From: Prionace glauca
Lineage: Eukaryota > Chordata > Chondrichthyes > Carcharhiniformes > Carcharhinidae
DNA: 64,000 nt
NCBI GenBank assembly: GCA_037974335.1
Contig: CM075733.1
Location: 40,203,959 to 40,267,958, forward strand
Direction of reading: 5' to 3'
The position numbers and the translations under genes are program-made. Shown here piece after piece: positions 47,901 through 59,900 of this stretch; the first letter of the stretch is position 1, and every line of letters starts with the position of its first letter. The notes under the pieces were generated by a model. The model saw only the letters and a program-made list of their open reading frames with translations. It had not been told where the DNA came from and made no database searches.

Positions 47901-50900
47901 CACACCACTGGTCACTGACCTCCAGCCCGACAAGGTCCCTTCCACAACTACCCTCTGTCTCCTATTTCCCAGCCAGTTCTCAATCCACCTAGCTACCTTG
48001 CCTCGTATCCCATGCGCCTTAACCTTTTCTACCAGCCTACCGTGAGGGACTTTGTCAAACGCCTTACTGAAATCCATATAGATGACATCAACGGTTCTCC
48101 CATCGTCAACCGTTTTTGTCACCTCCTCAAAGAATTCCACCAGATTCGTAAGGCAAGACCTCCCTCTAACAAAGCCATGTTGCGTATCCCTAATCAGATC
48201 GCAACGCTCCAAATGCTCATACATCCTACCCCTAAGTATTTTTTCCATTAACTTCCCTACCACCGACGTCAAACTCACCGGTCTATAATTCCCAGGGTTA
48301 TCCCTACTGCCTTTTTTGAACAACGGGACCACATTTGCTACCCTCCAGTCTTCTGGGACCTCACCTGTGTCCAAAGAAGAGACAAAGATTTGCGCCAGAG
48401 GCCCAGCAATTTCATGTTTCGCCTCCCTAAGCAGCCTGGGATAAATACCATCAGGCCCCGGAGCTTTATCCGTCTTTACGCTACCTAAAAGCCCTAGCAC
48501 TTCCTCTCTCGTAATAACTATATCCTGCAAATAAACCTCCACTCCCTCCAAGAGACCACACGATTCCGAACCCCTCTCCTTTGTGAATACCGACGCAAAG
48601 TATTCATTCAGGAGCTCCCCCATCCCCTCCGACTCAATACACAACTCACCACTCTTGTCCCTAAGAGGACCAATTTTCCCTCTAACTACTCTCTTGCCTC
48701 TGATATAGGAATAAAATGCCTTTGGATTTTCCTTAATCCTACCAGCCAAAGCCATCTCATGCCCTCTCTTTGCCCTTCTAATTCCCCTTTTTAGCTCCCT
48801 CCTACTCTCGCTGTATTCTTCCAGCGCACTCTCCGTACCCATTTGTTTTGACCTAACATACGCCTCCCTCTTCTTCCTGACCAAGTCTTCAATATCCTCC
48901 GTAATCCACGGCTGTCTAATCCTTCCTTTCCCATCCTTTCGCTTAACCGGAACATACCTCCCCTGCAACCATTTCATTTTGTCCCTAAATGCCTCCCACT
49001 TGCCAACCGTGGACTTGCCAGCTAACAGTCCCTCCCAATCAGTTTGCTGCAGCTCCCTCCTAATCCTGCCATAGCTCGCCTTTCCCCAATTCAGCACACC
49101 ATATATATATATATATGGTATCAGTCACAGTATTGATTTTAGAATTTCAATCTGTTGAATAAGCACACATAATTAATAGTACTGCTTATATGGGGGTGAA
49201 CTCCAACACATACGGGGCAGGAATCAATGCTGAAGAGTTGAATAGCTTGCTGCAGGAGGTACTTAAAGGAGTGCAGACCTGTTTGGGGCTGAAAGCCATA
49301 TTCCAATGAACTCAGAGTTGCCAGTTGCTGAGAAAGATATTTGTTGGTTTCAGTTTGACTGTCCCATGACCACTGCCACCAAACAGGGCAGCAGCAATTT
49401 CACAGCAGCATCATCACTTGCAAGTTTCCCTTCCAGTCACGCACATCTCAAGTTGGACATATACCACATCCCTTTCTTGTCACTACACAGCTGCTTACAA
49501 CTGTCATTTATTCTGGTCCTACATGAGGCGGCATGTTGGCATCGTGGTTACCACTGGTGCCTCACAGCGCCAGGGACCCGGGTTCAATTCCTGACTTGGA
49601 TCACTGTCTGTGCGGAGTCTGCATATTTTCCCCGTGTCTGCATGGGCTTCCTCTGGGTGCTCCGGTTTCCTCCTGCAGTCCAAAGATGTGCGCATTAGAT
49701 GAATTGGCCATGCTAAATTGCCCCTTAGCGTCAAGGGGACTAGCTAGGGTAAATGCATAGGATTATGGGATAGGGCCTGGGTGGGATTGTGGTCAGTGCA
49801 GACTCAATGGACCGAATGGCCTCCTTCTGCACTGTAGGGATTCTATGGTTTTCTACAATTTGTATGAACTATTTAAGAAACATGTTTACCTGCTGGGTGC
49901 ACCTGAAGAATTGTTATTGCCGATGTATTCTCTCCCACTTTATACCAGATGTTGTTGGGATCCAAAAGCCACTCCTTTACATGACAATAGTAACTTCCAC
50001 TGTCATTCACATCAGTTTTTTGTATAATCAGCTTGTATACATCATTGGAGGGCTTCTCATTCTGGAATTTCATTTTCTTCTGAGAATCAGTTCGCAATTC
50101 TCCGTAGTACTGGATAACATCATTGCCATCGATACTTAGAAGATTTTCCCCTTTCACATGTGGTCCCTGTGTCTTATTGAAGAGCCATGTCACTGAGAAT
50201 CGAGAATCGTTTTGAGTTCGAGCCAAAATTCTACATTCAAGTTCAGTGATGTCTTCAACCCTTTTCTGTATCTTTGCAACTTGCTCAGTAAGTTTCAAAA
50301 GACTTGCTACACAAGTAGAAAAGACAGCATGTCAAAATAATTTCACTGTATCCCTTCACAACATTTAGGTTCAAGGTGAAGTGTGACAAGAGATCAGCCA
50401 ATACCTAGCGATTACTTGAGTAGTATGAACTCACCTAATGATTTAAGAGAACACTCACTAATGAGTAAGCTGTACAGTTGAACTCATGGTACTAATGATG
50501 TTTTTATTGTAACTTTACACCTTAATTTTCATCCAGTTCTTTTATATAGCGATCTTACATTGACATTGGGTAAGAGGTTGAACCATGTGTGTTTAATCCC
50601 AAAGTAATGTATTAGACTAAAGGACATCAGATAAATACATACAATCTAATTTATACAAAAATTTTTCTGTAGTTAGTTACATGTGAGTGAGCAGAAGTAA
50701 TTGACCTGTGCTAATGATCAAAAGTCTTTTTATTGACTTTCTTTTGAAATCTATTTATAACCCAACTTTATTTCCTTGTGTTTAATTTTAGTCAATTTAT
50801 TTTGTTTGCTGCAGATTCACATTTTCCTTTCCTCTTGTCAGATACTTTTCCTTCCCACAAAGGTGCTGACTCCTGCTGAGATATGACTCAACAGATGCCT

Positions 50901-53900
50901 ACGGCTTTCCAATATCACGCTGAAGGCACCGTTTTCCATGTGTGTTCCCAGCCAGTAAGTGTCTGCAGGCTATTGAGGGGCTGACTGAGGACCCTGCAGC
51001 ATGAGATAGATACTGGGGACAATTTTCCAACCCTGGTTGCCACGGATGCAAATCCATTATGGCAGTGGCAACCAATGTGCTGAGAAGATCTCAGAATGAG
51101 ATTCTTCCACCTTCCCCTCTGCTGGCGATGGAAGCAGCTTCACTCCCAGTGAGGGCATGAACCCGATTTCCTTAAATTTAAATATCTTATTAAATAATAC
51201 ATAAAAAGCATTCTGCTATAGCTTCCAGGTTTCCCATATGTCCCCCCTCCTCACCGCCAGCGTGACTTCACACCAGTAGGAATCACTACTGTTTCCATAA
51301 ATGGAAACCAGTCATGATGACTACACTGGGAGCTTGGAGGTGCGTATAGCCCCTGGGTGGGAAGGAAAATGATTGGGCACTGCCCCCTGTCACCACCAAC
51401 CTGGCATTGCCAAGGGAGGGCCTTTGCAGATCTCCAATAGGGGCTTCCCATTATCTGGGGGTGGTGATGGTTGGGGCCGGATGGGAAGAGATGCCTGCAT
51501 TGCACTGCGGGAAGCGTAGTAGGATCTGATGCCCCAGGGCTGTGGGAGTGGCCTTTATAACTTCAATGCAAGATAGGGGTGCCCCATCTTGGTGGAGCTG
51601 GGATTGCCAGTGTCTTAAGGCCCTGCCCCTCAGGAATGATAGTGCAAACATTCCCCCCCACCTCAAATTTTTTTTCAATGACAAAATATCAGAAGATATG
51701 GAGTGAAGATATGGAGTGTATTTCTCTGGGGAGAAATACACCAGTTTTCAGGCACTTTGCCATTTTTTGGGAAAATTCTGCCCACTATCTTTCTCTGATG
51801 CCCACACAGTTCTCCAGTAAGGGTCACTGCAGATACCCTGGCACAGCTTTTCCCCTTCCCCAATCCAGAGTCACCGAGCTCATTTTCTTTTCCCACACAG
51901 AGCTATAATTGGAAGTGACACCTTTTGGTGCATTTGGTTTCACTTCTCTCCTGCTCTTACCAACTGGAGTCATTATCTCAATTTCCTTCTTTCTCAGAAG
52001 GCAAGTTAATATCTCTTAATCTGCACACAGCAGCCTGTCTTTCCGCTTGAATTCATCTTCGATCCGATAAATACAAAAAAATTAAACTACAATCTTACCT
52101 GGGGGTCTAACTTTCACTTCCAGGATGTTTGATGTTGCACTGGCTTTCCTGACCCACTGGTTTGAATGATGCCTTACCCATAACTCTGCGAGACATAGAA
52201 ATTTCCCCGCTTCCAGCTTGCTGGCTCGAGAGACACTCAGCCGAACAGTATTGGTCACAGTTTTCACGACAATCATTTTTCCTTTGAAGTTCTCCGCCAT
52301 GTCCCCCCACTTAATCGCAGTGTCATGGGTGAAAGTAACAAGGTGGTAGCTGTCATTGGAATTTGCTGGTTGAAATTTCCAGGATACAGATGCTGGCACA
52401 TGGGTGAGACTTTTAGGTCCAATGGAACACCGAAGTTCAAATGTACCATAGTAATCCACATTTGGTGTCCGGGTTATTGCTGTGACTGCAAAGCTACTTT
52501 CTGTGAATATGAGAAAGAAAGATGAATTGGTATCAGCAACTCTCCTGACGCCCCTTTAACCAATTCAAAAGCTTTTTGTACACAGACCACCGTTTCCACC
52601 CTGAATATGCAACTTGTCTGAGGGCTCAGGGGCCCTTTCGGGAATTCTAAAACTTTCCTTTGCTGAGCCAGGAAAAGCAGGAATGCTCCTCCTGGTTCTA
52701 CAGGAAATTCTACAGCCTCCCCATTCTCCGGGATCCAACATCCCTTCCCTCCCTCTGGCATGCAGCCAAAAGTGCAGAGTGGTGGTGGCGGCAAGACCCC
52801 CTTCCCCTCCCCTAGAGGCCCCAAACTCCCTGTCTCGGCACTGTCCCATGCCCAGTAGGGAGGGTCTAGGAGCCCCCTAGACATTGGCACTTTGTCACTT
52901 GGGCAGTGCCGGGGGCCCAGAGGGCACCCCCAAGTGCCCTACCCTCTGGGGGGGCTTTGATTGCCCTCCCTTCACTCCAGCAGGGTCATGCCGCCAGTTC
53001 CCTGCAAGTGGGGAGCTCTATTCAACCCTGCCGGAGTGAAATACTTCTGGCAGTGGGGGAGAGGCTTGTGGGCCCGAAGATTTCAGTCCCAAGCCTGCTA
53101 GTGATATTTAAAGAATATTTACGTTAGCGCTTGAATACATTAGGAGCTCTTCTTCGATTTCTGGTGCAGAGCTGATGGTGCTGGAAATCTGACACCGGGA
53201 GATGTGCAGAGCCTGTGGCACCCAGCAGGGTGCCTGTGAAACAGCCTCCGCTATAGTCTCCCGGCCCGCTGTGCTGGATGGGAGAATCGCCTCCACGTTC
53301 TCTACAAAGCAATACAGAGGCTCAATAATCAAAGGTTCCTGCACTCCCACATCGTAGAATGACAAGATGCTTAATAATTCCCCCACTGGGTAGATTTCCT
53401 CTCTTAGTCACCCAGAGCACAAAAGGCCACCCGTGGTCTTTGGGCATTTTTTTTACTGATGTGTGGGGAAATGAGAGACGTATTCACACCTCCCGGAGAT
53501 TTTCATGCACCGCTTCAGCAGTCAATCACAATCCACCTACCCATTCGACCCATTGAGAATGATGCAAGGGACAAAATGACCCAGTGGAGAGTTTATTTTT
53601 ATGAGAAGTTTATTACTGGAAAAGCAAGCAAAAAAAGGGTTCATTTTCTGCCCATAATCCACTTTCTTAAGTTGATAATAAATGCACCAAAATTAGTGAA
53701 GCTAATGAAAGATTCACTTGTGTCTGTGAATGAGAACCATCCTGTTAAAAACACAATCTATGTCCAATTGAGAACTCTGAAATTACTTAAATCGAGGTTT
53801 CGTAGATATTCAACACTGAATTGCTTACCAAGGGATTTGACAGTCACTGCCTTATTGTCACTGACATATTCTCCAATTAGCCGCCAGTTTCCATTAGATT

Positions 53901-56900
53901 CTGCTTCCCATTCCACCACTTTGCAAGCATACGTTCCTTGATCTGAAGTCAGGACATTATAAATATCTAATGTGAAGGAATCCGACTTCACTCTTGCCAT
54001 TCTTACATTGCTGTTAATGACACGCTCCTGGTAAGGTGGATAAGTGACCTGGATACCATCTCGGTCCATTCCAACGATATCACTGTTTTGGTTCTGTTCA
54101 TTTACAAACTGCCAGGTAATAGAGAGCAGACCATAACCTGCAGTTTCAGAATGAATATCGCAGGAAAACTGAAGATAATCACCTTCCAAGACTTCAGTAC
54201 TATTACTGTTGATTACCACTTTAAGGTTGGCTTCTGTGAAATGACAAGAAATTACTATAATGTGAAAAATATATGGAGGCCTTGAATGTTTGGCAGAGAG
54301 AAAGTTCTGTGATTAATCAAGCATGCTACTGACATAATAACAAAGGTTTGTGAACATCAGCAGAGCAATAGCAACTTTCATTTCTATAATATATTTAACA
54401 CGGCAAAAGGAGCATCTCAAAAGAAGACAGGCAGAGAGGTTTATAGAGGAAATTCCAGAGCCATCTGAAGCAAGGCTTCAATAGTGGAGCAATTAAAATC
54501 AGGAATTCACAACAGGCTCGAATTGGAGAAGCACAGGGATCTCAGAGGTTTGTTGGGCTGGAGAGGTTACACAGATAGGGAAGGGGCAAGACCATGGGAG
54601 CCATAACATCCTGGCTCTTCAGCACTGGATTTGCGGGATACCCTAAAGATGTGCTGGGGATTCCCTCTCTGAAGTTCCAGGTTTACCCAGCAATTGTTCA
54701 AAAGTGCTAACTTCCCCTGGCCAATTTTAGCTGGGTTGGGAACTTCAGAAGGCTCTGTCACTGTTACACTAATAGTTAGTCCGAAAGAGTTAGAAGAAAT
54801 AGAAGCACTTCTAACATCAGCGTAACTGAAGACCCAGACCAGTCCCACATGGGACTCACCCCACTTTCCACAGGGGACTCCCCCACAGTATTCCTCATCC
54901 TGACTTCTGTCATCAGTCCGGGAATCCCTACTGTGCCGTGACCGGAACCCCGACCCATTTCTATTCCCTTCCCCACTAACAGGCCCCTGCCCCCATCCCC
55001 ACCTGACCTGACCCGTCCCCAGCCCAATCCAACCCAGCTGAATAACTCCCTCCCACTCCCAGGCCTGGCTGTCTGACCCAAACCCAACTGGCTGGAATTG
55101 CCTCTACTCCCACCCCCTCCCCACCCTGACCAGCTGGACACCCCCACTATCTGACCTGACCATCCCCTCAACCTGACCCAAACCAGCTGGACTCCCACCC
55201 CACTACTTGACCTGATCTGACCTAAACCAGAAAGGTTAGGCAAGGCAGACACTAAGAAATCTAGCAGAGGTGAGTGGGTATGGAGTGGCTGATTGCTATT
55301 CTGAGGAAGTTATGGCTCATGGAGGAATTTAAAACAAGGATAGATTTTTAAAATTGCAGTGTTGTTAATTGTTGAGCCAAGTGTAGGGTGATGGGTGAAT
55401 GAGGTATTATCATTCTGCAGAAGGTGGACATTCAATTTTTCATGTCTGCGCCAGCTCTCTGCTAGTCTCAAACCATCATCCTTTCTGTCATGGGCTGTAT
55501 TGATTCAAATCCCTTTTGAAAGCCATAATTGAACTGCACGCTGCTTAGTACACTGTCTAGATCCTAACCACTTTCCATGTTAAGGTTGCTGCTACTACAA
55601 TGTCCCCTGTCTCTTAACCCTTCCACCAATGGGAAAAGCAGCACCTTGTACCTACTTTATCTAGACACCCAGGTGATTGAAAATCGAGCCAATTGCCGAT
55701 ATACATTAGGACAGGAATTGGTCATGGGCAGCGACAGAAGTGCTGAGTGAATTTTCAGTCTGTTTTAGGTTCAGCCTGCTTTTCTTTCCTACTGGCTTTA
55801 ATGGACAATAAAAATCAGGCCAAATGTAAACCTGGTCGCCATTTTGTTCCTCTGCCCAAGATAAACATCTATTCCATCGTGTCTGAGATTTCCACATTCA
55901 TGCAGAAGCTGACCAGATAACCTGTCAGAACCAAAATACAAAACTGCTCCTAATATCTTAATCACTATCAAAGGCACAGTGGTTAGCACTGCTGCCTCAC
56001 AATGCCAGGGAATGGATTTGATTCCTGGCTTGAGTCTGCACATTCTTCCAGTGTCTGCGCAGGTTTCCTCCAGGTGCTCTGGTTTCCTCCCAAGGTCCAA
56101 ATATGCTGAGTAGGTACACTGGCCACGCTAAATTCTCCCTCAGTGTACCCAATCAGGCACCTGAATGTGGCAACTAGGGGATTTTCACAGTAACGTCAAT
56201 GCAGCGTTAACATAAGCCTACTACTAATGAGAACAAACTTTAAAAGAATAAAGTCAATTTGAATGTTTCTTACGTGGGCGCTGAACAGTGACCGTCACCT
56301 CCTTGGATTCGTTGGTAGAGAATGCTCCGGATGAAATTTTCACACTCTCACCCACCTGACAGTGATATGTACCGTCATCTTCCACTTGAACCTGGTATAT
56401 TTTCAACACATAGTCTCTCTCGGTTTTCTTACTGATCATGACCTTTCCCTGGCTCTCTCTCATTTTATATTCGCTGTGAAAGGCTGGTACTGCATTTGGT
56501 CCAATGCGAACGATCTCATTTCTGTTCAAGAACCAGGCAACAGAGAAGAAGCGTTCTGCAAAATTCTGAGCTTCAACCGTGCAGCTTATTTCCAGTGAGC
56601 CTCCGACAATAACGTTGACTGCAGTGGCTTTAATCAGTGCAAGAAACACATTACCTGCAGTGAAACAAAATGAATATTATTACTGTGCCAGTCAGCATAT
56701 GGGATTAAATCAAATGCCAAGTGAGAAAATTTGCTAAAATGTTAGCCTGATGGAAGACCACTATTTCAAAGTCAACTACGATGTAGTGTAGAAAAAACAG
56801 GGCAGTGTATAAATTAAATAGAAATATGGCCTGTCTTGCAATGGAATGGCTTCTGCTCTGCCCAAGACCGCAAGAAACTACAAAAGGTGGCGAATGAAAC

Positions 56901-59900
56901 CCAATCCATCACGCAAACACTGTCTACGCTTCCTGCTGCCTCGGAAAAGCAGCCAACATAATTAAGGACCCTGCGCACCCCGGACATTCTTTCTTTTACC
57001 TTCTTTCATCAGGAAAAAAATACAAAAGTCTGAGGTCATGTTCCAACCAACTCAAGAACAGCTTCTTCCCTGCTGCCATCAGACTTTTGAATGAATCTAT
57101 CTTGCACTAAGTTGATCTTTCTCTACACCCTAGCTATGACTACAACCCTACATTTTTCACTCTTTCCTTCCCTTCTATATGAACAGTATGCTTTGTCTGT
57201 ATAGCATGCAAGAAGCAATACTTTTCACTGTATGTTAATACATGTGACACTAATAAATCAAATCAAATTGCTTTAGTGAAGAGAATGTACTAAAGTTGGC
57301 ATAGTGACACAGTAATTAGCACTGCTTCCTCACAGTGCTAAGGACTTGGGTTTGGTGCCCGGCTTGGATCACTGTCTGTGTGGAGTTTACACATTCTCTC
57401 CGTGTTTGTGTGGGTTTCCTCCGGGTGGTCCAGTTTCCTCCCTAAGCCTGAAAGATGTGCTGGTTGGATGCATTGATCATGCTAAATTTTCCCTCAGTGT
57501 ACCCGAACAGGCGCCGGAGTGTGGCGACTAGGAGAATTTCACAGTAACTTCATTGCAGTGTGAATGTAAGCCTTCTTGTGACTAATGAATAAATAAACTT
57601 TATAAACTAAAGTCCTGATGACCCAAGGAGGTGCTCCTTACTCACTTTGCTTCCTGTTTGAAACACAAGCTGTGAAATTGCACAAAGTTGCTGGTCCATT
57701 ACTAAATTATAATGAATTCAAATCGTATTTCCTACTTGACTAGAGGTCCCGAGGGCACACAGCAGCGTATGTCATGACTGAAGAGGGAGAATGGAATGTG
57801 GACGGAGATTAATGGAACAAAATGGGATGGAAGCAAATGGATGTAAAACTCAAACATTAGAAATTTCTGTCATGCCTCCTTATCAAAATTCAGAGACTGT
57901 CACTAGCTGGGTATTGGCAGTTTTCCAAAGCGAGTCAACAAGTGTAATTAGTACACTTGCCTCTAAGTGGTGTACCCTGGACTATAAAGGTTACTTTTAA
58001 ATTGTAACACACTTTCTCTGGTGCAAACTGGAGAGGGCCATTGAAGCTGAAATTGATCACATCAGCAACTGAAGTCTGCTGAAGGTTAAGAGTGGTGATT
58101 CACTCTGTGCATTAACATAATACTGCTGTTCATCAAAAGGTCAGTGATTCAAACTTCAACAAAAGAGCTTCAGTTTATGTATCTCAGACTGTTTTCACTA
58201 TAATTAACCTGTCTGGTGCATTATTATGTGTTATGATCTCCTGTCACCACCACTATTAGTCACAGTCGTTCCAAACCATTCAATGCTTGTCGTGCAAAGT
58301 TTAACTGAGACCGGGGTAAAATAGGAAAGTTTAAAAATCTAACTGTTTATGGTATCTGCAATTTGTCGCCAAAAGATCACACAATGTAACTGTACACATG
58401 CAAATTCTTATTTATAGCCTTTTTTTGCCGTATTTGAATAATCAGAAGCTAAAGTTTGATTTGGTTCAATTGAATTGTGGAATCTGAATGTGCTAAGCTC
58501 TTTGACCTCATTCAGTGTTTTATTCCAGATAAAAGGTACTGTTTGATCCATTTGCCAATACCTAGGACCCAATGTCTACAGTTCTCAATTGGTTCAATCT
58601 GAAAAATAGGTGCATGTTGGATGGAACTTGTAGAATGTGTATATATTGCTATAATCTATCCACAGGAAGTGTTGGTTGTGTGAGAGTTCTCACCAGTGTG
58701 GTTATAGTGCGGAAAAGCCGCTGAAGATTTTATAGTAAACCATATAAGCTGTAGTCTGCTGAGAGAGGGTCTGCCCTTGCCAGCACAGAGAATGGTCACC
58801 AGATGCACCAGAATCATGATCTCTGTTGCCAAGGCCCTGTAACAACTCAAAATGGAAACAAATGTGAGGGAAGCCTTATGAAATGTTGACAAAGAGGGGA
58901 TAGATACTATCACTGTAACACCCACAGATTCTGCACTCTGGAGCCGGGCCAGACAGTCAGAATGCAAACCACATGCAGCTATGACAAATTGGCAGCAGTC
59001 CACAACAAAGGCCCCCAACCAAACAGTTGCATGGACGCTTCAGATGGTGCCCTGTATATCAAGAACCGGTGGTATCATAACCAGCACCGCCAACTGTCAC
59101 AGAGGTTGAGACACAGAGTCCACAATCTGTGTCCCCTGCGCTAGTGGAGACAGAGCCCCTTCCTACTTCTGCCACTGTGCATACCCCAGGCACATGTGCT
59201 GCCTTGTGGACAATAACCCGGGTGCATCCCAAAGTGATGTAATTATACACTTGAGAAGCTGAGCAGACCAAACCCAAGCTTAAGGACTTTGGACTGATTT
59301 AAGTGTATGTATGTGCTGTTTTCTTCCAGGGGGTGGGACACAACTTGGGCTTTGCACCAGTTTTTGTGGCCTAAGCTCATGCTCCATGCAACTTAAATAT
59401 TCAATAGTTTGTTACTGCATTCAATCTTTATATGTAGGTATGGAATGTACCCACTAAATGGGGAAGATGTACAATGTGTATTCATATATGCATTGCTGTG
59501 ATCTGTACACTGGAAGTGTTGTGTAGGTAACATGGGAGTTCTCACCAGTGTGGCTGCAGGCATAGTGTGTAAGAGCTGCTGAAGATCTTATGTTGAACCA
59601 TTTAAGTTGTTGTTCATTGTTATCATTCCTACACAACACAGCAACTTTACAGAACTGATTGAAATGTGGACTGCAGAACTGCTATACAGGTTCTGCAGTA
59701 TTAAGATCAGTGAAGCTCTTTCCCAAGGCTGCCTGTAGTTTATCCCAGTGCCTTTCAAACTGGATTAAATAATCCATTCAACCCTAGAATGCCATGCTTT
59801 TCTGACTACAGTCTGAACATCCATGGGAGAAGCATCCCTGTCCTTAGATGTGGAGTTTCATGGTGGATCTTTCTGGGGGAAAAAAATCCACTGGACCATA

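Noticed and set aside
53459-53941. 160-codon plus-strand open frame
   Set aside because: It overlaps the domain 4 exon of the CD101-like gene in antisense, has no domain and no splice context; it is a shadow of the real exon.
54776-55252. 158-codon minus-strand open frame rich in G, W and S
   Set aside because: It lies in C-rich low-complexity DNA, so its length and composition are artefacts.
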